From positions 1,065,531 through 1,129,530 of the forward strand of contig NZ_CP121472.1 of the NCBI RefSeq assembly GCF_036208045.1: a DNA stretch of 64,000 nt, read 5' to 3'. The position numbers were made by a program, and so were the translations under genes. A model generated the notes under the pieces. That model did not search any database and was not told the origin of the DNA. It saw nothing but the letters and a program-made list of their open reading frames with translations. This document shows, piece after piece, positions 23,299 through 32,968 of this stretch. The DNA is from Thiorhodovibrio winogradskyi. Lineage in GTDB: Bacteria > Pseudomonadota > Gammaproteobacteria > Chromatiales > Chromatiaceae. Numbering within the stretch: position 1 is the stretch's first letter; each line of letters starts with the position of its first letter.

Positions 23299-23550
23299 GC
23301 ATTGGTGTAGAGAGCGGCTCGAATCCGCGAAACTTGGTCGTTGGCGACAAGGTTCGGTTTTTTCATAAAAGGTTGGATTCGGGTGCTTGATTCTAATTCG
23401 GGAAAACCCTAATATGGCGACCAAAGGCAGATAACGCTGGCGCGGATTCTGACCACTGACTTCCAAGGTGCCGTGCCATTTCAAGCATCCGCCGGCCGCA
23501 CAGGCGCGAATGAGTCGATGATGTTGCCTTGATGAGTTAACAGACGCTGG

Positions 23551-23573
23551 CCGGAGGAGTCGAAATCCTCCGG
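23551..23573 (+). other. Strong hairpin in the lpxC leader
   Basis: Perfect eight-base GC-rich stem CCGGAGGA / TCCTCCGG around GTCGAAA, with outer CTGG/CCAG arms (23547-23550, 23577-23580). No T-run follows. It lies about 125 bp before lpxC and could form an mRNA leader structure hiding a GGAGGA anti-Shine-Dalgarno-complementary sequence. The remaining ftsZ-lpxC interval (573 bp) shows no gene. Confidence 0.4.
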
Positions 23574-23696
23574 TCCCCAGGACGAGACTGACGCCGATGG
23601 CCGCGATATGAGCGCCCAGATCGAACGCAGCTCGAGTTAAGAGCAAGCAAGTGGCGACGCCGCAGGGACCGCCGCGGTGAACGGAGAGCTTTATCA

Positions 23697-24608
23697 ATGA
23701 TCCGGCAGCGAACACTCAAGAATGTCATCAGAGCAACTGGTGTCGGATTGCACACCGGCGAAAAAGTGTACCTCACTCTGTCGCCTGCTGCACCTGATAC
23801 AGGTATCGTTTTTATCCGGGACGATCTCAACGAGCCTTTCGAAATCAAGGCGTGTCCGGCGAATGTTGGAGATACGCGGTTGTCTACAACATTGATGCGC
23901 GACGGTGTACGCATTTCGACTGTCGAGCATTTACTCTCTGCCTTTGCTGGACTTGGAATCGATAACGCCTATGTCCGGGTCAGTGCCCCTGAGGTGCCCA
24001 TCATGGACGGCAGCGCAGCCCCCTTTGTCTTCTTGATTCAATCCGCTGGCATTGAGGAGCAATCACGGCCGAAGCGTTTTATTCGAATTAAGCGTCGTAT
24101 TCGGGTCGAGGACGGCGATAAGTTTGCCCAGTTCGACCCCTTTGACGGTTTCAAGGTATCTTTCGTGATTGACTTTGATCATCCCGCTTTTTCGTCTCGC
24201 GAACAGTCGGCTTGTATCAATTTCTCAACCACCTCCTTTGTCAAAGAGATCAGCCGTGCACGCACTTTTGGTTTCTTGCGCGATATCGAAGCTTTGCGTC
24301 AACAGAATCTGGCTCTTGGTGGCACCATGGATAACGCTGTCGTGGTCGATGATTACCGGGTACTGAACGAAGAAGGTCTGAGGTATGGCAATGAATTCGT
24401 CAAACACAAAATCCTTGATGCCATAGGTGATCTCTATCTGCTAGGCTACTCACTGATTGGCGCCTTTCATGGTTATAAGTCAGGTCATGCCATCAACAAT
24501 CAGTTGCTGCGTGCCTTGTTAGCCAATGAAGAAGCCTGGGAAGAAGTGACCTTTGGCGACCCGAAAAAAGCGCCGATTAGCTACGCTCATCCGGTTCCCG
24601 TGGCATAA
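23697..24608 (+). CDS. lpxC: UDP-3-O-acyl-N-acetylglucosamine deacetylase LpxC
   Basis: Zinc hydrolase catalysing the committed step of lipid A synthesis. 303 aa. Zinc-ligand motifs are visible: VEHLLSA (His near residue 79) and [17 protein letters not shown] (His and Asp). The catalytic C-terminal His is in [31 protein letters not shown] is also conserved. Its coding sequence is noticeably lower in GC than the mur genes. Convergent with dciA. Confidence 0.96.
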   Translation: MIRQRTLKNVIRATGVGLHTGEKVYLTLSPAAPDTGIVFIRDDLNEPFEIKACPANVGDTRLSTTLMRDGVRISTVEHLLSAFAGLGIDNAYVRVSAPEVPIMDGSAAPFVFLIQSAGIEEQSRPKRFIRIKRRIRVEDGDKFAQFDPFDGFKVSFVIDFDHPAFSSREQSACINFSTTSFVKEISRARTFGFLRDIEALRQQNLALGGTMDNAVVVDDYRVLNEEGLRYGNEFVKHKILDAIGDLYLLGYSLIGAFHGYKSGHAINNQLLRALLANEEAWEEVTFGDPKKAPISYAHPVPVA

Positions 24609-24632
24609 TTTCTAGTTAATTCTGGATTTGGT

Positions 24633-25169
24633 TTATTCTAGCGCGTGTTGGCCGTGATGGTGTGCTATACGCTCAAAGCAGGCTGCAATGCGCTCATCTG
24701 ATATCGCACTTGCCGCCTGCTTTAAGTGTGATGCAGCGATCGCCGAGAGGCGCCCTTTGGGGTTGCCTGTCACGCCGTGCTTCTGGTCATGATCTCCAGA
24801 ACCATCAAGATCAAGGGTGGTGTGGGAGTCGGCATGCCTGTGTCCTTGCGGTCCATTGCCAACAAATAGGGGGGGGGACACGCGGACCTGGCATTGTTTC
24901 AGGGTGAGTCCCTGCTCTGATAACACATTAAGTATCTGATGTGTAAACAGCCTGAGCTTTGCCGCCCAGACGGGCGAGTCTGCAAACAACTGCAGGCAAT
25001 CACCATCAGTGCTCGCCTGGGAGCAATGTCGGCGGACACCCTCGGGCAGCAGGGGTTTGATGGTGCGAAGCAACTGCTCACGCTGCTTGAGTTCGCGCAG
25101 AACCGAGGCAAGGGCTGTTTCGCGATCAGGACCCGCTAGCTTTGCGGTGGGGCGGAGTTTTTTTAACAT
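24633..25169 (-). CDS. dciA: DUF721 protein, DciA-like helicase loader
   Basis: Conserved block LLRTIKPLLPEGVRRH, then LQLFADSPVWAAKLR, typical of the DUF721 family, whose members load the replicative helicase DnaB in bacteria lacking DnaC. Location between lpxC and an M23 peptidase/secA matches the arrangement in pseudomonads. I chose the ATG at 25169 (MLKKLRPTAKL, 178 aa). The frame stays open to 25301, but that extension looks unlike the family. A long low-complexity His/Asp/Gly stretch follows the core domain. Confidence 0.75.
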   Translation of the reverse strand: MLKKLRPTAKLAGPDRETALASVLRELKQREQLLRTIKPLLPEGVRRHCSQASTDGDCLQLFADSPVWAAKLRLFTHQILNVLSEQGLTLKQCQVRVSPPLFVGNGPQGHRHADSHTTLDLDGSGDHDQKHGVTGNPKGRLSAIAASHLKQAASAISDERIAACFERIAHHHGQHALE

Positions 25170-25447
25170 GCTGAATTTATTGATGCCGGGATTAGCTGAT
25201 ACCGGAAATGCTTGATTACGGCTTGGCGATGGAGATGACAGACGGCGCTCGAGACCTTTAACCCGATTGACCGATGGCCGGGATACCAGTGTCGCGCGCA
25301 AAGCGCGTGGCCTCCCTCCGAGAGTAATGGTGCGACGGCCTTCTTGTTAGGTATTCCTGTCAATGTAGTGACCGTCGCTGCTCGATGCAATCAGCCAAGC
25401 CCCCCATTCGAAAATTCGCCCAACAAGAACTGTATTTAGGAGTCATT
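25170..25447. other. Divergent intergenic region dciA / M23 peptidase
   Basis: About 280 bp between divergent genes. It must hold both promoters, but no clear consensus pair stands out. The upstream parts of both reading frames extend into it without family support. Confidence 0.4.
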
Positions 25448-26368
25448 ATGCATCGACGTCAGGTGTTTGCCGCCGAGCAAGGGTTCAGCTCCGTAATTTT
25501 GCTGATCATTATGATGGTTGGCCTGATGGCCGGTGGCTTCGGCTATTGGCTGGGGAAATATCGCCTCAACGATGCTTCCCCGATCAGCGGTCAGCTTGCG
25601 CTAACCCGCGATCTTGAAGACGCCAAGCTTGAGCTTGAGCAGAAACGACGCCAGATCCAGGCGCATATTGACACTATCGCGGTCCGCGTTGCCGAGATGC
25701 AGGCAGAGGTTCTCCGTATGAACGCGCTGGGGCAGCGATTGGTGAAGATGGCTGGCTTGAACAGCGACGAGTTCGACTTCGAGAATCCAGCCGGCGCCGG
25801 CGGTCCGGATCGCTACAAGGATCAGTCCAACAGAATCAACGAAGTCGCGCAGGATCTTGCGAAAGTGCTGGCCGCGCTCGATGATCGAAAGCGCAAGCTT
25901 GGACTCCTTGAGACGTTCATCATGGAACGTGACCTGACCAAGCACACCAAGCCAGAAGGTTGGCCTCTGCGTTCTGGCGGGATAGTGACCTCGGAATTTG
26001 GCTACCGTCGCCACCCGATTACCGGCCGCCGCAGCATGCATCAGGGTATTGATATATCAGGCAAAACTGGTACCGCAATTCTGGCCATGGCAGACGGCTT
26101 GGTGGTCTTCGCTGGGCGCAAGAACGGTTACGGTAACATTGTTGAGGTTCGCCACGGCAACGGGCTTGAAACCTGGTATGCCCACAATCAAACCAACTTG
26201 GTCAGGGAAGGAGATCTGGTTCGGCGGGGGCAGGAAATCGCCACTCTGGGCTCCACCGGTCGCTCCACTGGGCCCCATGTTCACTTCGAAGTGCGCAAGA
26301 ATGGCACGCCCATCAATCCGAGAACCTACTTGAGTCCACGTGGCACAGCCCGTATCGCGCGTCTTTGA
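25448..26368 (+). CDS. M23 family (LytM-type) murein endopeptidase
   Basis: 306 aa membrane-anchored peptidase. The start MHRRQVFAAEQG follows a TAGGAGT Shine-Dalgarno, preferred over an upstream in-frame ATG at 25385. One membrane segment (about residues 16-36) is followed by a coiled coil (about 65-145) and a LytM domain from about residue 195. The Zn ligands look intact: HQGIDISG (HxxxD) and HVHFEVR (HxH). It resembles the M23 protein found next to secA in pseudomonads. Likely periplasmic role in cell-wall cleavage or amidase activation. Confidence 0.88.
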   Translation: MHRRQVFAAEQGFSSVILLIIMMVGLMAGGFGYWLGKYRLNDASPISGQLALTRDLEDAKLELEQKRRQIQAHIDTIAVRVAEMQAEVLRMNALGQRLVKMAGLNSDEFDFENPAGAGGPDRYKDQSNRINEVAQDLAKVLAALDDRKRKLGLLETFIMERDLTKHTKPEGWPLRSGGIVTSEFGYRRHPITGRRSMHQGIDISGKTGTAILAMADGLVVFAGRKNGYGNIVEVRHGNGLETWYAHNQTNLVREGDLVRRGQEIATLGSTGRSTGPHVHFEVRKNGTPINPRTYLSPRGTARIARL

Positions 26369-26457
26369 CACTCGCCTAGAATGCGCGGTTCTGGAGCGCG
26401 GGTGCGACCTAAGCGCTATACTGGCGCCCTTTTTCGCGCTTCCGTTGAGAGCCACTC

Positions 26458-29331
26458 ATGGGGATGAACCTTTTCAAGAAACTGTTCGGTAGTCGTAATG
26501 ACCGCTTGGTCAAACGACTGCTGAAAACGGCCGAGCAGGTCACCGCGCTCGAGCCACAACTAGCCGCCTTGCCGGATGATGCCCTGCGCGGCAAAACCGC
26601 GGAGTTCCGCGAACGACTGGAGCAGGGCGCCAAGCTAGATGACCTGCTGGCCGAGACCTTCGCCCTGGTGCGCGAGGCCGGTAAGCGGGTGCTTGGCATG
26701 CGCCACTTCGACGTTCAGTTGGTGGGTGGCATGGTGCTGCACTCAGGCAAGATCGCCGAGATGCGCACCGGCGAGGGCAAGACCCTGGTCGCCACCCTGG
26801 CGGCTTATCTCAATGCCTTGCCTGGCAAGGGCGTGCATGTGGTGACGGTGAATGATTATCTCGCCCGCCGCGACGCGGCCTGGATGGGGCAGGTTTATCA
26901 CTTCCTCGGGCTCTCGGTGGGGGTGGTGAATTCTTCCGGTGGTCTTGGCCCGGATTCCGCTTCCTATCTCTACGATCCAGAGTTCGAACCGGCTGCTGGT
27001 GGCAGCGGCTATCGCCATTTGCGCCCCGTCACCCGGCGCGAGACCTACCATGCCGACATTACCTACGGCACCAATAACGAGTTCGGTTTCGACTACCTGC
27101 GCGACAACATGGCCTTCACCCCGGAGCAGCGGGTGCAGCGCGATCCTTTCTATGCCATTGTCGACGAGGTTGACTCCATCCTGATCGACGAGGCGCGCAC
27201 GCCGCTCATTATCTCAGGTCCATCGGAGGGCAATAGCGATCTATATTTGCAGATCGACCAGATCGTACCCAAGCTCGAGCGCCAGGAACCCATCACCAAC
27301 GAGGAAGGCCAGCCGGACTTTGGTCCTGGTGATTACTCAGTCGATGAGAAGGCGCGTCAAGTCTATTTGAGCGAGGACGGTCACGAGAAGGTCGAGGACA
27401 TGCTGACCGAGCTTGGCCTGCTCGGCGAGGGCGAGAGCCTCTATGATGCCTCCAATATCGTTCTGATGCATCATGTGTATGCTGCTCTGCGTGCGCATGC
27501 GCTGTTCCAGAAAAATGTCGACTACATCGTCCGCGATGGGCAGATCATCATAGTCGATGAGTTTACCGGTCGCACCATGCCAGGGCGGCGTTGGTCCGAG
27601 GGGCTGCACCAGGCAGTCGAGGCCAAGGAACGGGTGGCCATCCAGCAGGAAAACCAGACGCTCGCCTCCATTACCTTTCAGAATCTATTCCGTCTCTATC
27701 CCAAGCTTGCGGGCATGACCGGCACGGCGGACACCGAGGCTTTCGAGTTCCAGCAGATCTATGGGCTCGAGGTCGTCGTGATTCCAACCAATGTGCCCAT
27801 GATCCGCGCCGATCACGGCGATCTGGTCTATCTATCCCAGGATGAGAAGTACAAGGCCATCATCGAGGACATCAAGGACTGTGTCGCGCGCGGTCAGCCG
27901 GTGCTGGTCGGCACCGCGTCCATCGAGACCTCCGAACTGGTCGATAAACTGCTGAGCGCCGAGAAGATTCCGCACGAGGTGCTGAATGCCAAGCAGCACG
28001 AGCGCGAGGCGGGCATAGTGGCGCGCGCCGGCGAGCCGGGCGCGGTCACCATCGCCACCAATATGGCTGGTCGCGGCACCGACATCGTGCTGGGCGGCAA
28101 TCTCGAGGCCGAGCTGGAAAATGCCGAGGATCCCGTCGAGCGAGAGCGCATCAAGACTGACTGGAAAGCCCGTCACCAGCAGGTCATCGACGCCGGCGGA
28201 CTGCATGTGATTGGCACCGAGCGGCACGAGTCGCGCCGCATCGACAATCAGTTGCGCGGGCGCTCCGGCCGCCAGGGTGATCCCGGCTCCAGCCGCTTTT
28301 ATCTGTCCTTGCGCGATAACTTGATGCGCATTTTCGCCTCCGACCGAGTCGCGAACATGATGCAGAAGCTCGGTATGCAGGAAGGCGAGGCAATCGAGCA
28401 TCCCTGGGTGAGCAAAGCGATTGAAAACGCCCAGCGCAAGGTCGAGGGACGCAACTTCGATATCCGCAAGCAGTTGCTCGACTACGACGACGTCGCCAAC
28501 GATCAGCGTAAGGTCATTTATCGGCAGCGCCGCGAGCTGATGGACGCGACCGAGGTCTCCGAGACCATTGAGGCGATGCGCCAGGACGTCCTCGGTCGCT
28601 TGATCGATCAGCATATTCCTAGACACAGTCTGGAAGAGCAATGGGACGTGCCGGGTCTGACCCAGGCGTTGGTCGATGAATTTGGCGGCGACTGGCCCAT
28701 TCAACAATGGTTGGATCGAGACGATGAGCTGCATGAGGAGAGCCTGCGCCAGCGTATCGATGATGAACTCGCGCGCCGGTATCGCGACAAGAAAGACCAG
28801 GTAGGGGAAGAGAATTTCCGTCAGGTTGAAAAGGCTGTCATGCTGCAGACACTGGACACCCAGTGGAAGGAACATTTGGCGCAGATGGACTACCTGCGCC
28901 AGGGTATCCATCTGCGTGGCTATGCGCAGAAGAATCCCAAGCAGGAGTACAAGCGCGAGGCCTTCCAGATGTTCTCGGCGCTGCTTGATAGCATCAAGCA
29001 GGACGTGATTCGCACCCTCGCGCGCATGCAGGTGCAAATGCCGCCCGAGCTGTCCAGTCTGGCCGAGCGTCAGTTCGACCGAGAACGCGCTTTCGAGTTC
29101 AAGCACGAAAGTTTTGGTGGTTTGGGATCGGGCCCAGTATCCGGAGCAGAATCTGAAACAGCGTCTGGGGCAGCGGGCGAACCCGAGCTAGCACGGGAGA
29201 CTGGTGGCGGGACAGAATCCGCCAGCGATCAGCAGCCCTTCGTGCGCGCCGGGCGCAAAATCGGCCGCAACGAGCCCTGTCCATGCGGTTCGGGCAAAAA
29301 GTACAAGCAATGCCACGGCAAGCTCGGCTGA
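26458..29331 (+). CDS. secA: Preprotein translocase ATPase SecA
   Basis: Motor of Sec-dependent export. 957 aa, longer than the E. coli protein (901). Walker [10 protein letters not shown], Walker [15 protein letters not shown], helicase motif [10 protein letters not shown], and the C-terminal zinc-binding SEC-C motif [14 protein letters not shown] are present. An insertion of roughly 30 residues (about [18 protein letters not shown] onward, near residues 160-190) interrupts NBD1 before [18 protein letters not shown]. ATGs at 26458 and 26464 are both possible starts. No secM-like gene precedes it. Confidence 0.97.
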   Translation: MGMNLFKKLFGSRNDRLVKRLLKTAEQVTALEPQLAALPDDALRGKTAEFRERLEQGAKLDDLLAETFALVREAGKRVLGMRHFDVQLVGGMVLHSGKIAEMRTGEGKTLVATLAAYLNALPGKGVHVVTVNDYLARRDAAWMGQVYHFLGLSVGVVNSSGGLGPDSASYLYDPEFEPAAGGSGYRHLRPVTRRETYHADITYGTNNEFGFDYLRDNMAFTPEQRVQRDPFYAIVDEVDSILIDEARTPLIISGPSEGNSDLYLQIDQIVPKLERQEPITNEEGQPDFGPGDYSVDEKARQVYLSEDGHEKVEDMLTELGLLGEGESLYDASNIVLMHHVYAALRAHALFQKNVDYIVRDGQIIIVDEFTGRTMPGRRWSEGLHQAVEAKERVAIQQENQTLASITFQNLFRLYPKLAGMTGTADTEAFEFQQIYGLEVVVIPTNVPMIRADHGDLVYLSQDEKYKAIIEDIKDCVARGQPVLVGTASIETSELVDKLLSAEKIPHEVLNAKQHEREAGIVARAGEPGAVTIATNMAGRGTDIVLGGNLEAELENAEDPVERERIKTDWKARHQQVIDAGGLHVIGTERHESRRIDNQLRGRSGRQGDPGSSRFYLSLRDNLMRIFASDRVANMMQKLGMQEGEAIEHPWVSKAIENAQRKVEGRNFDIRKQLLDYDDVANDQRKVIYRQRRELMDATEVSETIEAMRQDVLGRLIDQHIPRHSLEEQWDVPGLTQALVDEFGGDWPIQQWLDRDDELHEESLRQRIDDELARRYRDKKDQVGEENFRQVEKAVMLQTLDTQWKEHLAQMDYLRQGIHLRGYAQKNPKQEYKREAFQMFSALLDSIKQDVIRTLARMQVQMPPELSSLAERQFDRERAFEFKHESFGGLGSGPVSGAESETASGAAGEPELARETGGGTESASDQQPFVRAGRKIGRNEPCPCGSGKKYKQCHGKLG

Positions 29332-29376
29332 GCGGCTGTGATCTTGGATTTCGGACCTGGCCGTCAGTCACAGTCG

Positions 29377-30588
29377 ATGAGCGCTGAATCTTCCACCGCC
29401 TTTCGCGTCGCGGGTGTACGGCTTGCCACCGCCGCCGCCGGCATCCGCTACAGCGGGCGCGAGGATTTAGTGCTGATGGAGCTTGCCCCTGGCACCCAAA
29501 CGGCCGCGGTCTTTACTCAAAACGCCTTTTGTGCCGCGCCTGTGACCCTGGCCCGCCAGCATCTGAACGTGACCTCGCCGCGTTATCTGTTGATCAATTC
29601 AGGCAACGCCAATGCCGGTACTGGCGCCCGCGGGCTTGCTGATGCCCGCGCGTGTTGCGCTCTGGTCGCTGACCAGGCAGGTTGCGCGGCCAATCAGGTG
29701 TTGCCCTTTTCCACCGGGGTGATAGGTGAGTATCTGCCGGTCGCGCGCATCGGCACCGCCCTGCCACCATTGTTCCAAGGGCTGCGGGCGGATGCCTGGG
29801 AAGCCGCTGCCCGCGCCATCATGACCACTGACACCCAGCCCAAGCTGGTCCGGCGTCAGTTCGAACTCAATGGACATCGCGCAACCCTGGTTGGCATAGC
29901 CAAGGGCGCTGGCATGATTTGTCCCAACATGGCCACCATGCTGGCCTTTGTCGCCACGGATCTGGCCATCGCCGAAGGGCCACTGCGCTCTAGTCTGAAC
30001 ACGGCCGTGGCCAGTACTTTCAATGCTATCAGCATTGATGGTGACACCTCCACCAACGACGCCTGCCTGCTGGCGGCAACCGGTGCACTGGGCAATCCGC
30101 TTCTGGAGGATGGGGATCCGAAGGGATTGGCGATCTGGCAACAGGTGCTTGATGATCTCTGCCTGGAACTCGCCACCGCCATTGTGCGCGATGGCGAGGG
30201 CGCGACCAAACTGGTGCGGGTCGCGGTGCGTGAGGCGAGTACCTGTGACGAGGCGCGCCTGGTGGCTGAAACCATTGCCCATTCGCCCCTGGTCAAGACC
30301 GCGCTGTTTGCTGGTGACCCCAACTGGGGCCGCATTCTGGCCGCGGTGGGTCGTGCCGGGGTCGTCGGGCTTGATATTGATCGGGTGACTATTTGGCTTG
30401 ATGACGTCCGCATCGTCGCTGGTGGTGGGCGTGACCCGGACTATCGGGAAGAGCATGGTGCGCGGGTCATGGCACAGGATAGCTTCAAGATCGAGGTCCA
30501 TCTCGGTCGAGGCAGCGCTGAACTCCGCATGCTCACCTGCGACCTCTCTTACGACTATGTGCGCATCAACGCCGAATACCGCAGCTGA
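29377..30588 (+). CDS. argJ: Bifunctional ornithine acetyltransferase/N-acetylglutamate synthase
   Basis: Recycles the acetyl group from N-acetylornithine to glutamate in arginine synthesis. The precursor self-cleaves before the Thr in SIDGDTSTNDACLL (about residue 220-233), giving alpha and beta chains; the motif is intact. The oxyanion residues in STGVIGEYLP are also present. I use the ATG at 29377 (403 aa, MSAESSTAFRVAG); a GTG at 29338 would add 13 residues. Conserved neighbour of secA in gammaproteobacteria. Confidence 0.95.
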   Translation: MSAESSTAFRVAGVRLATAAAGIRYSGREDLVLMELAPGTQTAAVFTQNAFCAAPVTLARQHLNVTSPRYLLINSGNANAGTGARGLADARACCALVADQAGCAANQVLPFSTGVIGEYLPVARIGTALPPLFQGLRADAWEAAARAIMTTDTQPKLVRRQFELNGHRATLVGIAKGAGMICPNMATMLAFVATDLAIAEGPLRSSLNTAVASTFNAISIDGDTSTNDACLLAATGALGNPLLEDGDPKGLAIWQQVLDDLCLELATAIVRDGEGATKLVRVAVREASTCDEARLVAETIAHSPLVKTALFAGDPNWGRILAAVGRAGVVGLDIDRVTIWLDDVRIVAGGGRDPDYREEHGARVMAQDSFKIEVHLGRGSAELRMLTCDLSYDYVRINAEYRS

Positions 30589-30612
30589 GACCGAGCGGCG
30601 CGGGTTCTGTTA

Positions 30613-31602
30613 GTGCGAGCGCCGATTCAGGTCGTCGCCGGGGTGCTGCGTGATACGGCTGGCCAGGTGCTGGTCGCGCAACGTCCAGCCCAATCCCACC
30701 AGGGAGGTCTGTGGGAGTTCCCGGGAGGCAAGCTCGAGCCGGGAGAGACGCCCGAGCAAGGGCTTGCGCGTGAATTGCACGAAGAATTGGGTGTTGAGCT
30801 CCTTGCCAGCCGCCCTCTGATACAGGTTGAGCATGATTACGGCGACCGCTGGGTGCTCCTTGATGTGCATCTGGTGTCGAGTTATCGGGGCGAGCCCCGA
30901 GGATGCGAGGGCCAGCCCTTGGCCTGGTGGCCGATTGATGCCTTGAATCAGGATAGGTTTCCGCCCGCGGATCGCCCTGTTATCCAGGCCCTGGGGCTGC
31001 CGTCCTTATGTCTGATTACCCCCCAGGACGCCCCCGATCCCACGGATCAGGGGCAAAAACAACGCATGGAGCAGTTTCTTGCCTGTCTCGAGCGTGCCAC
31101 CGACGCTGGTGACATGCTTGTGCTCTTGCGCGCCCATGCCCTCGGCGACGCTGCCTTTGCCGCGCTGGCGCGCGCCCTGGTTCCCGTCTGCCAGGCGCGC
31201 GGAATGCGCATGGTGTTAAACCGTGCACCCGGTGCTTTGAGTGGGCTATCGGCTCAGGGAGTTCACTTAACGGCCAGATATCTGCATGAATTGCCGGAGC
31301 CGCTCACCAAACGCACTGGCTTGCTGGGAGCTTCCTGTCATACGGCGGAAGATCTGGCGCGGGCGAGTGATCTGGAGCTCGATTACGCCATGTTGTCACC
31401 CGTGCAGGCGACCCGCAGTCATCCGGACGCGCAACCTCTGGGTTGGGATGAATTCGCGCGGCTGGTTCGACCCGCGCGCTTGCCGGTCTATGCACTGGGT
31501 GGTTTAACGCCCGCCGAGCTCTCGCAGGCCTGGGCGCATGGCGCTCAGGGCGTCGCGGCCATGCGTGGCCTTTTTCCCGCGGAGTGGGACTCTACGAGCT
31601 GA
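30613..31602 (+). CDS. mutT: Nudix (MutT-type) hydrolase fused to thiamine-phosphate-synthase-like domain
   Basis: 329 aa, GTG start. Residues 1-130 form a Nudix domain with an intact box, GGKLEPGETPEQGLARELHE followed by ELG, and MutT-like features suggesting removal of 8-oxo-dGTP. Residues 165-329 resemble ThiE/TenI (RMVLNRAPG, GVHLTARYL, LDYAMLSPVQATRSHP, PVYALGGL). The same fusion occurs after argJ in other gammaproteobacteria; the role of the C-terminal domain is not established. Confidence 0.88.
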   Translation: MRAPIQVVAGVLRDTAGQVLVAQRPAQSHQGGLWEFPGGKLEPGETPEQGLARELHEELGVELLASRPLIQVEHDYGDRWVLLDVHLVSSYRGEPRGCEGQPLAWWPIDALNQDRFPPADRPVIQALGLPSLCLITPQDAPDPTDQGQKQRMEQFLACLERATDAGDMLVLLRAHALGDAAFAALARALVPVCQARGMRMVLNRAPGALSGLSAQGVHLTARYLHELPEPLTKRTGLLGASCHTAEDLARASDLELDYAMLSPVQATRSHPDAQPLGWDEFARLVRPARLPVYALGGLTPAELSQAWAHGAQGVAAMRGLFPAEWDSTS

Positions 31603-32000
31603 TTGACACCGCTATTCGATCAGGGTCGCTAGTGCGGGGGGGCACCCGATTGGCCGAACTGGCCGATGTGCATGGATACGTCAATGCAGGTGCTATTGTT
31701 GCTATCCGAAGTGGCCATGCAAATGTCAAAGCCCCTGGTGGTGGCCATCAGCTTGGCGGAATAGGTATCGAGATCGGTGCCACCTTTTTTGCCGTGGGTG
31801 CGGCATTTCCCAAAAAAGTGCGAATGGATCGCTGGGGGGCCACATGTTAGCTCTCACTTTATTTGTGCATTTGCAACATTGGCTGTCCTTAGCCTGGCGG
31901 CTATGTCCTTCCACCTATCCTTGTGTCCGTATCATATTGATATTTTTTAATAAAAAGCGCTAGCCTGACGGCTATGCCGCAGCTGGTCGAAGAGCTGGTA
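31603..32000. other. Unassigned region, end of core genome
   Basis: About 400 bp without a recognisable gene. Base composition falls to AT-rich near 31930-31960. A short near-repeat, CCTGGCGGCTATG / CCTGACGGCTATG, occurs at about 31893 and 31964. Open frames here match nothing I know. Confidence 0.35.
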
Positions 32001-32184
32001 TTAGACCGCATCCGAGATCGCCGGCTCCGCCTTCACGTAGTACAGATAATCGTGATGGCGGATGCCCTCGCGCAGCGCCTCGATCTCTTCCGCCGCATGG
32101 TCTCGACTCAGCGCCTCGAGCGGGCGAAAGTCGGTGCTGGGGTGATGCTTGAAGTCCACCGGCGCATCCTGTCTCTCGCTAAGC
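32001..32184 (-). pseudogene. N-terminal fragment of NAD-dependent DNA ligase
   Basis: On the minus strand about 60 codons read ...LEALSRDHAAEEIEALREG then IRHHDYLYYVKAEPAISDA before a stop. HDYLYYV...ISDA is the hallmark of the LigA adenylation domain N-terminus (the 'Ia' domain that binds NMN). The fragment ends exactly where the catalytic domain should begin. Assignment is from motif memory. Confidence 0.6.
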
Positions 32185-32199
32185 CCCGAACTTTTTCAT

Positions 32200-32575
32200 G
32201 CGTCCGGCGTGGCCGAGGGCGAGGCCTTTGACATGGAGGAAATAGAAATCATGCCGATCGGCATCATCAGGCCGGTGGAGAAGACCGCCGCGAACAGATA
32301 CCAGAAGCGGGACTCGCGGCTGTCGCCATCGGACTCCTCGACCGGCCGGGCGGTGTCGTGGCTCTCCGGAAAGGCGATGGATGGCGCCAGATCGCGGAAG
32401 CTCTGATACTGATCAAGCAGCCAATCGGCGCGGCCTCGCGGGCGCGCTTGATGAGCACCTGCCAGACCTTGCCGGGCAGCTGATAGGCGGCGTCGCGGCA
32501 AAAGCCGCGGAAACCAAGCGCGGTGGAGTGACCGATGACCTCGGAAAAGAAGTCGAACATCTCGTCGCGGCGGGC
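32200..32575 (-). pseudogene. Alpha-amylase-family (GH13/GlgE-like) hydrolase remnant
   Basis: Two minus-strand frames give FFSEVIGHSTALGFRGF then DAAYQLPGKVWQVLI, and, after a frameshift near 32430, LAPSIAFPESHDTAR and FWYLFAAVFSTGLMMPIG. These match the catalytic-core order of GH13 and GlgE-type enzymes (GFRxDAA...; PExHDT...; ALFSTGVMMPIG). N-terminus, C-terminus and internal parts are missing. A non-functional remnant, next to other carbohydrate genes. Confidence 0.6.
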
Positions 32576-32955
32576 GGCGATGGGACCCTGAGCGCGGTCG
32601 CCAAGAGCCTCGCCGGCAGCGAGAAGACGCTTGGCCTGTTGCCGCTCGGAACCCTGAAGCACTTCGCCATCGAACTGGGCATGCCCTTGGATCTGCGCGG
32701 CGGCCGCCTGTCGGTCTACCTTTAGGAACGCAGCGGGCGGCTGGCGCTGCCCGGGCTGATCATCCACGCGCTGACCGGTCGCTTGCCAGCGGCCCCGGCT
32801 TTCCGCGCACTTACCACCACCAGACTGGCGGTGGAGACCCTTCGCGACCGGCTGCGCGTGGCGCACGACGGCGAGATCGAGGCGATGCGTCCGCCACTCC
32901 AATACCGGATTCGCGAGCAGGCCTTGCGGGTGCGGGTACCGAGCGCGCGCGAGGT
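32568..32955 (+). pseudogene. Diacylglycerol/lipid kinase (DagK/YegS-type) remnant
   Basis: In one plus frame, GGDGTLSAVAKSL and LGLLPLGTLKHFAIELGMPL are the catalytic-loop signatures of the diacylglycerol kinase family. About 60 residues later the same frame carries HDGEIEAMRPPLQYRIR and LRVRVP, typical of the C-terminal beta-sandwich. Between them an in-frame TAG (32723-32725) and an apparent internal deletion remove roughly a quarter of the protein; the N-terminus is absent. Confidence 0.65.
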
Positions 32956-32968
32956 CCGCCTCGGCGGA

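Noticed and set aside
27832-29106. 424-codon frame opposite secA
   Set aside because: Mirror of secA codons; no support.
31584-31850. 88-codon frame overlapping the end of the Nudix gene
   Set aside because: No match and starts inside another gene; probably chance.
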